Shown: positions 53,621 through 62,167 of the stretch, piece after piece
How positions within the stretch are numbered: the first letter of the stretch is position 1
How the letters are laid out: each line of letters begins with the position of its first letter
Source of the DNA: Planctomycetota bacterium
GTDB lineage: Bacteria > Planctomycetota > Phycisphaerae > UBA1845 > UTPLA1
Assembly (NCBI GenBank): GCA_016712275.1
Contig: JADJRI010000016.1
Span: forward strand, 13,442-77,441
Direction of reading: 5' to 3'
DNA: 64,000 bases
Notes under the pieces: generated by a model
What the model saw: only the letters and a program-made list of their open reading frames with translations
The model's database searches: none
Told to the model about the DNA's origin: nothing
Program-made: the position numbers and the translations under genes

Positions 53621-54861
53621 TTGGCAAAAAGTCCATTGATGATGCGCATGTCGACGGCAAGCGAATCTTGATGCGTGTCGATTTCAATGTGCCGATTGAA
53701 GGCGGGCGAATCACCGACGACAGCCGCATCGTCAAGGCAATCGATTCGATTCGATCGGTAACGGATCGCGGCGGCAAGCTCGTGCTGATGAGCCATCTAG
53801 GCCGGCCCAAGGGAAACCCCAATGCGGAGTTCAGCCTGAAGCCCGTGTCGGCACACTTGTCGACATTGTTGAAAAAACCAATCGCGTTCGCCGAAGATTG
53901 CATTGGCGCAAAAGCGGATGCCGTCGTATCGGCACTGAAACCCGGCGATGTCGCCTTGCTTGAGAATCTCCGGTTTCACGCCGGCGAGGATTTGATCGAT
54001 AAGGCCAAGGAAAACCCCGACAAGAAACCCACGCCGGAACAACAGGCCAAGATCGACGCCCTAGCCGCCGGCCTGGTCAAACATGCGGACATCTACTGCA
54101 ACGATGCCTTCGGCACCTGCCATCGCAGGCATGTCAGCATGTACGATGTGCCCATGCGCCTCGGCGCGGGCAAGCGCGTCTGCGGCCTGCTTGTTCAAAA
54201 AGAACTGAAGTTTCTCGGCGAAGCGCTGGCAAAACCGGAGCGCCCTTTCGTCGCCATACTGGGTGGCGCAAAGGTCAGCGACAAAATCAAGGTCATCGTA
54301 AACCTGCTCCCGAAAGTGGATTTCATCCTGATTGGCGGCGCAATGGCCTACACCTTCTTCGCAGCCCTAGGACACAAAATCGGCAAGAGCCTGTGCGAAC
54401 ACGATCGACTGGCCCTCGCCACCGAATTGCTCAACAAAGCCGGCGCAAAAATCCGATTGCCGGTCGATAGCATCTGTGCATCTGAAATTTCCGGCACCGC
54501 GAAAACCGTTACCGCCGATGCAGATATTCCGGACGGCGTGATGGGGCTCGACATCGGCCCCAGAACGATCGCCTCGTTCAGTGATCTCATCCGCAGTTCA
54601 AAAACAGTCGTGTGGAATGGGCCGATGGGCGTTTTCGAGACCCCTCCCTTCGACACCGGAACCAAGTCGATCGCAAAAGCGATGGCGGATGCGACAAAAG
54701 CGGGCGCTATCACCATCATTGGCGGCGGCGATTCTGCTGCCGCCGTCGAAGCGTGTGGGCTGGCGGACGAGATGACGCACATCTCGACCGGCGGCGGAGC
54801 AAGTTTGGAATTTCTCGAAGGAAAGCCGTTTGCCACAATTGAAATTCTGGATGACAAATGA
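53621..54861 (+). CDS. pgk: Phosphoglycerate kinase (frameshift after start)
   Basis: It makes ATP from 1,3-bisphosphoglycerate in glycolysis. The open frame as read starts at LMRVDFNVPIEGG, but the true N-terminus (AKKSIDDAHVDGKRI) is in another frame just upstream. A TTG at 53621-53623, preceded by AGGCAGGA, becomes the start if one A is restored to the run 53626-53630. Motifs include SHLGRPKG, LENLRFHAGE and GGAKVSDKI, then the nucleotide-binding end GGGDSAAAVE. About 413 aa, normal. It leads a glycolytic cluster with a mutase-like gene and an aldolase. Confidence 0.95.
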
Positions 54862-54934
54862 CGGGATGCAACCATCGAAAGTTATTTCACGCACGAAATG
54901 ACGTCACACCGGCCACCATGAGAATCGACTGGGA

Positions 54935-55526
54935 ATGAAGCGGGTAATTCTAATTCGAGCAGGACGTACGGATTGGACCGACCAGGAGCGGCTCGCGGGA
55001 GACATGGATCTTCAGATAAATGAAGCCGGCCGCGCCGAAGCGGCAACGGCTGCAAATGAAGTTGCATCGCATTCGCCCAAGTCATTGTTATGCGGAACCG
55101 ACGAACCTGCCATCGAAACGGCCGTCATCATCGCGGCGTCATTGGGGCTGAAATACAAGGCGGTGGAAGAATTTCGCGAAATGGACCTCGGTCTTTGGGA
55201 GGGCCTTACCGACGATCAGTTCCGCGGCGGCGCTCTCACGTGTGCATAAGGCGTGGCACGATGATCCAGGCAGCGTCGCACCACCCAACGGCGAGGCCCT
55301 GCCAAAGGTGGACGCGAGGATCGAAGCCGGCATCCGTTACCATCTCAAGCGAAACCGTCTCGCCGATTGTCATTGTGCTTGGTCGACGGCCTACGCCGCC
55401 ACCCGCTGCCGTTTTGCCGACGGCACGCACGAACATTTTTGGGATTATGTCGAATTAATTCCGAGTCTTTGTACGCTGGAAGCGACGGCCGAGGAAATTA
55501 AACCCGCCCCGCCAACATCAACTTGA
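54935..55526 (+). CDS. Phosphoglycerate-mutase-like histidine-phosphatase fold protein (three frameshifts)
   Basis: The start KRVILIRAGRTDWTDQERLAGDMDLQINEAGRAEA is a histidine-phosphatase fold. The catalytic RHG is replaced by RAG, so the phospho-accepting His is gone. The frame breaks near 55225, 55345 and 55375; joined segments are ALSRVHKAWHDDPGSVAPPNGEALPKV, SETVSPIVIV and STAYAATRCRFADGTHEHFWDYVEL. The second catalytic His, expected in the IVIV-HG region, is not seen. It lies between pgk and the aldolase, but enzymatic activity is doubtful. About 197 aa. Confidence 0.78.
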
Positions 55527-55602
55527 CCCTATATCACGGGCGATTACGCTTATACGAGTAAGTCAAAACAAACTTCTGCTTTGAATCACGGGAGCCATCA
55601 CC

Positions 55603-56518
55603 ATGACCGAGCGCGTAAGAGAAATTCTCAGTTGGTATCGAAGCGACAATCCCGGCGTCCTGACCAATCTGGCCCGCTTGATGAATCACGGCCGACTGGC
55701 CGGTACCGGGCGAATGGTCATCCTGCCCGTCGATCAGGGTTGGGAGCATGGACCGGTTCGCAGCTTCGGCCCGAATGCCGACGGCTTCGATCCCCATTAT
55801 CACTTCAAACTCGGAATCGAAGCCGGCTTGAACGGCTACGCGGCGCCGCTCGGTTTTCTCGAAGCAGGCGCGGCCGATTTCGCCGGCGAAATTCCGCTCA
55901 TTCTCAAAGCCAACAACCACGACTCGCTTGCCGACGAGAAAGACTCATGGCAGGCGGTGACGGCCAGCGTCAAGGATGCGATTCGACTCGGCTGCGTCGG
56001 CGTCGGCATGACGATTTACCCCGGCTCCGCGCTTCGTAAACAAATGTACGAAGAACTGCGCGCCTACGCATGCGAAGCCAAGGCAAATGGCTTGGCCGTC
56101 GTCGTCTGGAGTTATCCGCGCGGGTCCAGCATCAGCAAAGATGGCGAAACAGCCATCGACGTCTGCGGCTATGCCGCGCAAATCGCCGCCCAGCTCGGCG
56201 CCCACATCATCAAAGGTGAAACTGCCCACTTCGCATATCGAGCAGGATGCCGCCAAGAAAATCTTTGACAAGGAAAAGATCGCCATCGGCACGCTGGCCG
56301 AGCGCGTGAAACACATCACGCAGTGCGCCTTTGGCGGGCGGCGCATTGTCATCTTCAGCGGCGGCGCCAAGAACGACAACGATCAAGCCGTTTTCGATGA
56401 GGCCAAGGCCATTCGCGATGGCGGCGGTTTCGGCTCCATCATCGGCCGTAACTCGTTCCAGCGTAAACGGGCCGACGCGGTGAAATTCCTCGATTCGATT
56501 CTGAAGATTTACAGCTAA
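55603..56518 (+). CDS. Class I fructose-bisphosphate aldolase, archaeal/DhnA type (frameshifted)
   Basis: It splits fructose-1,6-bisphosphate into two triose phosphates through a lysine Schiff base. Motifs are LPVDQGWEHGP, GVGMTIYPGS and VVVWSYPRGSS. The frame breaks at 56211-56213 within HIIK; adding one A gives HIIKVKLPTSHIEQDAAKKIF, which contains the expected catalytic Lys strand, then GGRRIVIFSGGAKND at the phosphate site. About 305 aa. Archaeal-type aldolases are spread among PVC bacteria. It follows the mutase-like gene in the pgk cluster. Confidence 0.9.
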
Positions 56519-56543
56519 GTATGAGCACGAAGCGAGTGTGGCA

Positions 56544-56604
56544 ACAGCCGCCCTCGGCTGTGCGGGCAGACGGGTGGCATGGGCAAGCGGCCTTTTGCTT
56601 GCCC
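56544..56604. repeat. Two short perfect hairpins downstream of the aldolase gene
   Basis: ACAGCCG pairs with CGGCTGT (56544-56561) and GGGCAAGC pairs with GCTTGCCC (56581-56604). They sit in the 288-base convergent gap 56519-56806 ahead of a separate terminator. The paired layout resembles REP/BIME-type intergenic elements, but I found no second copy in the window. Confidence 0.45.
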
Positions 56605-56654
56605 GTGCGAAGGCCGACCAACGTCCCACGCTCAGCGAAGGCTCAAGAAATGCA

Positions 56655-56692
56655 AAAACCCCGTTTCAGAGCATTCTCCGAAACGGGGTTTT
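56655..56692. terminator. Strong bidirectional terminator
   Basis: AAAACCCCGTTTC (56655-56667) pairs perfectly with GAAACGGGGTTTT (56680-56692) around a 12-base loop; the T-run on each strand serves both the aldolase gene and the convergent basic-protein gene. Confidence 0.9.
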
Positions 56693-56806
56693 GTTTTGCT
56701 TCCGGCTCGGGATCGGTCCGACACGTCCTTAAACGAATCGCCACAGATCCCAAGCTTCAGTTCAAATCAAAAAACCGAGCAGCTTGCAAAAAGCCCTCGG
56801 TCAATC

Positions 56807-57247
56807 TCACCAGGCGACGAAGGTCGTGCGGGTGGCGTTCGAGCGTGTGCGGTTGTTCGACCGGACGCTCGGGCGGCTCGTTGTCGTGCGTCGGCCATAG
56901 CTGCGGCCGTTGTTGCTGCGCGACGAGGTCGTCGAGCGGCTCATGGTCGTGTTGCCGAAGGTCGATCGGGTGTTGTTCGTCTTGCGGTTCATCGGCTTGA
57001 CGTTGTTGAACGTGGTGGTGGTGTAGCCGCGTGTGATCCAGGCAAAGGTGCCCCAGCCACAGTTCTTCCAGACCTTGCAGCAATTCTTGAGTTCGCCACA
57101 GATGCGGGTGGCTTCGGTCTTGAGGAACTGGCGCTCGGCGGGTGTGCTGGCGACGACGAATCGTCGCTTGCATCGGTTAAAGAAGGCCTGCTTGCGCTTG
57201 ATGTCCGCCTGATACGCCGACTTGGTGATGTTTCCGTAATTCGTCAT
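56807..57247 (-). CDS. Small basic protein with Ser/Thr/Asn/Arg-rich tail
   Basis: A 146-aa protein I do not recognise. Residues 1-70 are helical and basic (AYQADIKRKQAFFNRCKRRFVVASTPAERQF) with Cys-Cys and Cys pairs (GELKNCCKVWKNCGWG). Residues 75-146 are almost only Thr, Ser, Asn, Arg and Gly, for example SRSTTSSRSNNGRSYGRR. Such tails occur in nucleic-acid-binding or phase-separating proteins, but this is inference. GAGAGG precedes the ATG. No signal peptide is seen. It is divergent from glyA across 350 bases. A low-complexity artefact cannot be ruled out. Confidence 0.6.
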   Translation of the reverse strand: MTNYGNITKSAYQADIKRKQAFFNRCKRRFVVASTPAERQFLKTEATRICGELKNCCKVWKNCGWGTFAWITRGYTTTTFNNVKPMNRKTNNTRSTFGNTTMSRSTTSSRSNNGRSYGRRTTTSRPSVRSNNRTRSNATRTTFVAW

Positions 57248-57598
57248 TTTCTAAGATCCTCTCATGAGAAGCGTTGTTAGCCCGTGGTCCTTTACCCGGT
57301 GCTGTCTTACGTGTCGGCTGCCCGGACCCGCGGATTAACTTAGGACTCAGGAATTTTGCATATTTTTCCAAAAAGTCCGGCAAAACGCCGGAAACGGGGG
57401 TGCAAATGGCATAATAAACGCGGCGGCGACGCACGGCTTTTCGCCTTCAAGAGATGGAACACAGCGTTGAACGAGGCGGTGACGGCGTCTAAAGTAGTGA
57501 TTCTCTGGATGGCTCATTGCCGCTCGCACGATGCGACGCGTAATTCATGAACGAATCGATAAGCCGAATATGGCTTTGACAAACAAGAGGTACTCACC
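57248..57598. other. 350-base divergent gap between basic-protein gene and glyA
   Basis: I see one hairpin, TCCGGC/GCCGGA (57376-57392), and GC-rich pairing further right, but no riboswitch I can name and no convincing promoter for either gene. A TTGACA-like stretch near 57572 is too close to the glyA start to serve it. The leader is longer than its neighbours' and could hold control signals. Confidence 0.35.
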
Positions 57599-58924
57599 AT
57601 GGCCCGCAACGACAACTCCCCAATCGCCCGACAAGACCCTGAAGTCTGGAAGGCCTTTGTCGCCGAGGAAGATCGCCAGCAAAACACGCTCGAACTGATC
57701 GCCTCTGAGAACCACGTCAGCCCCGCCGTCATGCAGGCTGCCGGCTCGGTCTTCACCAACAAATATGCCGAAGGGTATCCCGGCAGGCGCTACTATGGCG
57801 GCTGCGAAAACATGGATACCGTCGAACAGCTTGCCATCGACCGCGCCAAGCAGCTTTTCGGTGTCGACCATGCCAATGTCCAGCCCCACAGCGGCAGCCA
57901 GGCGAATCAGGCCATCCTCATGGCCGCCATGAACCCCGGCTCCCGCTTCGACGAAGCCGAGCAGCGAGAGAAGAACCCCGCCGTGCCCACGCGCACGCCG
58001 GGTGACATGATCCTGTCGCTACACCTCGACCACGGCGGCCATCTCTCCCACGGCAAAAACGTCAACATCAGCGGCAAGTGGTTTCGCGTCACCCACTATG
58101 GCGTCGACCGCGAGACCGGCCGCATCAACATGAGCGAAGTCCGCCGCCTCGCAAGCGAATGCAAGCCGAAGCTCATCATCACCGGTGCATCCGCCTATCC
58201 ACGCATCTGGGATTGGGCCGCTTTCTCCGAAATCGCGAAGGAAGTAAACGCACTACTCATGGCCGACATCGCCCACATCGCCGGCCTCGTCGCCGCCGGC
58301 CTCCACCCCAGCCCAGTGCCGGTCTGCGAATTCGTCACAACGACGACGCACAAAACCCTCCGCGGCCCGCGCGGCGGCCTGACCATGTGCAAGGCCGACT
58401 GGGCCAAGAAAATCGACAGCGCCATGTTCCCCGGTTTGCAGGGCGGACCGCTCATGCACATCATCACTGCCAAGGCAGTGGCATTCGGCGAGGCCCTCAA
58501 GCCCGAATTCAAGGTCTATCAACAGCGCGTTCTCGACAATGCCAAGGCACTGGCCGAATCGCTCATGTCCCGTGGTCACAACCTCGTCTCCGGCGGCACC
58601 GACAACCACCTCATGCTTCTCGACCTCCGCAAGCGCTTCCCCGCCGTCAGCGGCCAGATGGCCGAAGACTGGCTCGGCCTCGCCGGCATCGTCGTCAACA
58701 AAAACATGATCCCCTTCGACGAACGCAAGCCGATGGAAACGAGCGGCCTCCGCCTCGGCTCCCCCGCCCTCTCCACGCGCGGCATGGGCCCCGGCGAAAT
58801 GACAAAGATTGCCGGCATGATCGACCGCGTCCTATCCTCCGAAGGCGGCAAGAGCGCGATCGAAGTGGTTCGCGGCGAAGTCATAGAAATGTGCAAACAG
58901 TTTCCGCTGCAAGCTCATGTCTAA
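57599..58924 (+). CDS. glyA: Serine hydroxymethyltransferase
   Basis: A PLP enzyme that interconverts serine and glycine with tetrahydrofolate in the cytoplasm. The frame is intact at 441 aa. Seen are the N-terminal LIASENHVSPAVMQA, the substrate region YAEGYPGRRYYGGCENMD, MADIAHIAGLVAAG and the PLP-lysine motif TTTHKTLRGPRGGL. AAGAGG precedes the ATG at 57599. The gene is followed after 16 bases by the inverted repeat of an insertion sequence, so it has lost whatever terminator it had. Confidence 0.97.
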   Translation: MARNDNSPIARQDPEVWKAFVAEEDRQQNTLELIASENHVSPAVMQAAGSVFTNKYAEGYPGRRYYGGCENMDTVEQLAIDRAKQLFGVDHANVQPHSGSQANQAILMAAMNPGSRFDEAEQREKNPAVPTRTPGDMILSLHLDHGGHLSHGKNVNISGKWFRVTHYGVDRETGRINMSEVRRLASECKPKLIITGASAYPRIWDWAAFSEIAKEVNALLMADIAHIAGLVAAGLHPSPVPVCEFVTTTTHKTLRGPRGGLTMCKADWAKKIDSAMFPGLQGGPLMHIITAKAVAFGEALKPEFKVYQQRVLDNAKALAESLMSRGHNLVSGGTDNHLMLLDLRKRFPAVSGQMAEDWLGLAGIVVNKNMIPFDERKPMETSGLRLGSPALSTRGMGPGEMTKIAGMIDRVLSSEGGKSAIEVVRGEVIEMCKQFPLQAHV

Positions 58925-58940
58925 CTTCTTAGAGATTTAT

Positions 58941-58969
58941 GGCGCGCTCAAAAATAACTTGAACAATTT
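58941..58969 (+). repeat. Left terminal inverted repeat of the ISAzo13-like element
   Basis: The outer end starts GGCGCGCTC; complementary to the right repeat at 60227-60255 with about two mismatches. It is followed by a short leader before the transposase. Confidence 0.85.
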
Positions 58970-59007
58970 CATTTTATTGGTTTGTCCGACGGTGTCGATG
59001 ATGATAT

Positions 59008-60233
59008 GTGCAAGATGCGCATTTGACTACGCATATTCGGCGTAAGTATCGCTCGCTCGCAGTGGAGATGCAGGAACGCGGTCGCCGACAATGGGCGGCT
59101 GCGGAGGCACGCGAACTTGGCTGGGGCGGCGTGAGCTCGGTAGCGCGGGCCACCGGATTGTCGCACGACGATCACGGCTGGACTGCGAGAACTGGATTTG
59201 CCGGCCGCACAACGATCGGCCGAAGGTCGGCGGGTGCGTCGGCCGGGCGGGGGGCGCAAGACACTCACCGAAACGGACGCGGGTTTGCTCGCCGCGCTGG
59301 AGGCTCTGATCGAGCCCACGACGCGCGGCGATCCCGAATCCCCTTTGCGTTGGACCTGCAAGAGCACGCGGCGACTGGCCGACGAACTGACGCGGCAACA
59401 TCATCCCATCGGAGCCAATACTGTGGCGACGCTGCTCCATCAGGCCGGTTACAGTCTTCAGGCCAATCGCAAGACGAGAGAAGGAGCCTCCCACCCTGAC
59501 CGCAATGCCCAATTCGAGCACATCAATGCGCAGGTGCGGCGATTTCAAAACCGAGATCAACCGGCGATCTCGGTGGACACGAAAAAGAAGGAATTGATCG
59601 GGGATTTCAAGAATGCCGGGCGGAAATGGCGGCAGAGCGGCGACCCGGAGGAGGTCCGTGTTCACGACTTTCTCGACAAGAAGCTGGGCAAGGCCATTCC
59701 GTATGGCGTGTACGACATGGTCAACAATCAGGGGATGGGTCAGTGTGGGCATCGACCACGATACGGCCCAGTTCGCCGTCACAGCATCCGACAGTGGTGG
59801 AAACAGATGGGACGCCGGCGTTTCCCACGGGCCGGCGAGTTGCTGATCACCGCCGACGGCGGCGGGAGCAACAGTCACCGTTCTCGGCTGTGGAAGGTAT
59901 CGCTGCAGCGCTGGCGGACGAACTGGGCCTGAGCCTGCACTCCTCTGTCACTTTCCGCCGGGCACGAGTAAGTGGAATCGAATCGAACACCGACTCTTCA
60001 GCTTCATTACACAGAACTGGCGAGGTCGGCCGCTGGTGAGCCATCAGGCCGTCGTCAGTCTCATTGCCAGCACCACCACAAGGACAGGCCTCATCGTCAA
60101 GGCGGCCTTGGACACGAACCACTACGAAACAGCCGTCAAAGTTACCGACGAGCAACTGAATCGGCTGCGATTAACACCTCATTCCTTTCATGGAGATTGG
60201 AACTACAGCTTAACTCCTCGAAGGAAAAATTGA
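59008..60233 (+). pseudogene. ISAzo13-family transposase, about five frame changes
   Basis: Family segments in order: RRKYRSLAVEMQERGRRQWAAAEA, VARATGLSHD, RRPGGGRKTLTETDAGLLAALEALIEP, TCKSTRRLADELTRQHH, AISVDTKKKELIG, then GIDHDTAQFAV, GELLITADGGGSN, SKWNRIEHRLFSFITQNWRGRPLVSHQ and VTDEQLNRLRLTPHSFHGDWNY. The DTKKKE and ADGGGSN stretches contain acidic residues of the presumed DDE catalytic core. Breaks lie near 59165, 59735, 59785, 59895 and 59945. Given the indel density elsewhere, the element may be intact in the real genome. Confidence 0.82.
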
Positions 60234-60255
60234 CCAAGTTATTTTTGAGCGCGCC
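60227..60255 (-). repeat. Right terminal inverted repeat of the ISAzo13-like element
   Basis: Ends GAGCGCGCC, the complement of the left end. It overlaps the transposase stop at 60231-60233, as is common when an IS gene runs to its end. Confidence 0.85.
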
Positions 60256-60360
60256 CTTAGTACCCCTGCGTTCGAACTTCTCTCCATTCAACTTCCTCGA
60301 AACAGTCGACCCTACATCGCAACATTCACATTAGGCGAACCACAAACTAATCAAATCCCA

Positions 60361-60434
60361 CTCAAGAATCCATGCACTTTCTTGAGAATTCCAGCCTTTG
60401 CGTGCAGGGCGCCGTAGGCCGAATGGCCTGCGGC
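60361..60434. repeat. Two inverted repeats in the MFS gene upstream region
   Basis: CTCAAGAA pairs with TTCTTGAG (60361-60386) and GCCGTAGGCC pairs with GGCCTGCGGC (60411-60434, one mismatch). The second ends 10 bases before an extended -10 at 60445-60452. They could be operators or, for the second, a terminator (it is followed by ACTTTT). They occupy most of the 283-base gap between the IS and the MFS gene. Confidence 0.5.
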
Positions 60435-60444
60435 ACTTTTAGAT

Positions 60445-60452
60445 GGTATAAT
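60445..60452 (+). promoter_or_regulatory. Extended -10 promoter for the MFS gene
   Basis: TGGTATAAT around 60444-60452 is a consensus extended -10 (TGn plus perfect TATAAT). No good -35 lies 17 bases upstream, which extended -10 promoters do not need. The TTG start at 60539 is about 85 bases on. Confidence 0.6.
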
Positions 60453-60538
60453 GCCAACCCGAAGCGCGGAATTGAATCAACGGCATCGGCGAGAAGCGGT
60501 CCTCGCCACGCCAGACACCCACTCGAATCGAAACACGC

Positions 60539-62069
60539 TTGATCGATCAACCCACGCCAGACGATGCATCCCAGCCGCTCGATTCTGAGCCGACGGGGCC
60601 TTATGCCGCACTGAAAACGCTTAACTACAGGCGCTTCGTGATCGGCTGGTTCATCTCCTCGATCTGCCTTCAGATGATGTCCGTCGCCATTCTTTGGGAG
60701 ATTTATGAGCGAACGCACGACCCGTGGTCCCTCGGCCTCATTGGCCTATTTCAGGCTCTGCCGGTTATTGCGTTCGCCCTGCCGGGCGGCCAACTGGCCG
60801 ATGTTTTCAATCGAAAGAGACTATTGATGGTGGCGCTGTGCGGAATCACCCTTTGCGCCATCACCCTCTCTGAGGCCTCGTACTACAACGCGCCGGTGTC
60901 TGTATTTTATGCCCTGCTGGTCTGCACAGGCACGGCCAAGGCGGTGGGCAGTCCGGCACGCGCCGCGATGATGCCGCTGCTTGTGGCGCCGTCGGTCTTT
61001 CAAAACGCCGTCACTTGGAACAGCGTTTTCTTTCATACCGCCGCCACGGTCGGCCTTGATCGGCGGTGCGATACTCTACGTGACGGGGGTGGCATGGCCG
61101 GTCTATTTGATTCTTGCGATGGGCTCGATCGTTTTTGTTGTCAGCCTCATTGGCGTGCACCCGCGCAAACAGGAACTGACCGGCGACAAGCTGAGTTTTG
61201 CCGGCATGCTCGCCGGCGCGTCGTATGTCTATCGCGAAAAGACGATTCTGGCCGCGCTCACGCTCGATCTCATGGCCGTCCTGTTCGGCGGCGCGACCGC
61301 CCTGCTGCCGATTTACGCCAAGGATATTCTGCATGTCGGGCCGATCGGTCTCGGTGCCCTCAAGGCCGCGCCCTATGTCGGCGCCGTCATCATGTCATTC
61401 GCACTTGCGCACCGGCCGCCTTTCAAGCGCGCCGGTCGGTCGATGCTCCTTGCCGTCGCCTGTTATGGCTTGGCGATGATCGGCTTTGGTCTGTCGAAGT
61501 CGTTTGTTTTCTCGCTCGCGTGTTTGCTGGTGAGCGGCATGCTGGACAACATCAGCGTGGTCATTCGCCATGTGCTCGTCCAGCTCCGTACGCCCGATGC
61601 GCTTCGCGGCCGCGTATCGAGCGTGAACACAATTTTCATTGAGTCGTCGAATGAGCTGGGCAGCTTCGAATCCGGTACTGTGGCCAACTTCTTCGGCCCG
61701 ATCGTCTCGGTCGTCAGCGGCGGCATCGGCACGATCATCGTCGTCGGCTTGATCGCCCTGAAATGGCCCGCCATTCGGCGCCTCGGCCAGTTGAAGGACG
61801 TCAATGACGCGATCCTTGAAGTCGTGCCTGTTTCCAGCGCTTTCCCGTCATTCCTGTCGAGCGGGACGAAAAGGACCTTTCATCAAAGGATGCCAAGCCG
61901 AATACCCCTTGGGAATCCGCCTAAGTCCGCCGATTTTTATTGGAAAAGTCCCAAATTCTCCAATATCTTGTGGGCTGATAATCGGTCGTTTTCCGCTCTT
62001 GCCGGCCATGTCAACGTATTCGTTCGGCCCCTGCCAAAACCTCTCCGCAACTGCACATTTCCCTATTAA
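60539..62069 (+). CDS. MFS transporter, EntS/multidrug-exporter type (frameshifted)
   Basis: About twelve helices. The N-terminal half (YAALKTLNYRRFVIGWFISSICLQMMSVAILWEIYERTHDPWSLGLIGLFQALP; ALPGGQLADVFNRKRLL) ends HTAATVG. The frame breaks near 61050-61055 and continues ALIGGAILYVTGVAWPVYLILAMGS to LPIYAKDILHVG and VSSVNTIFIESSNELG. This resembles the EntS-like group of siderophore or drug exporters. The last 85 residues after LGQLKDVND do not look like MFS, so the true stop may be nearer 61810. TTG start at 60539. Confidence 0.83.
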
Positions 62070-62167
62070 GACCCGACAAATACGATCCGATTCAACTTGG
62101 AATACCTCTCATTGTGCGCCGTTGTTTCGTCCGTTTCGCGACGATGGGGGTGCCGGGAACCTTGCAG

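Larger units (their letters stand above)
58941..60255 (+). mobile_element. ISAzo13-like insertion sequence
   Basis: A 1,315-base element bounded by inverted repeats of 29 bases (IRL 58941-58969, IRR 60227-60255) that match at nearly every position. The left end reads GGCGCGCTCAAAAATAACTT and the right end is its complement with about two differences. TTA occurs just outside both ends (58937-58939 and 60257-60259) and may be target duplication. It carries one transposase gene. It sits 16 bases behind glyA and about 280 bases before an MFS gene. Confidence 0.85.

Noticed and set aside
57250..57598. Possible riboswitch upstream of glyA or of the basic-protein gene
   Set aside because: I could not fit the conserved cores of glycine, cyclic-di-GMP, TPP or tetrahydrofolate riboswitches to either strand.
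58078..58932. A second plus-strand frame inside glyA (284 aa)
   Set aside because: It is rich in His, Arg and Pro, lies wholly within an intact serine hydroxymethyltransferase gene and lacks any recognisable domain.
59008..60233. Calling the transposase definitely dead
   Set aside because: Conserved housekeeping genes in the same contig also carry frameshifts, so its breaks do not prove inactivity.
61962..61985. TCTTGTGGGCTGATAAT before the FadL-like gene, similar to the PEP-CTERM box
   Set aside because: It lacks the 7-base spacer between TCTTGT and GGGCT, so it does not have the same geometry.
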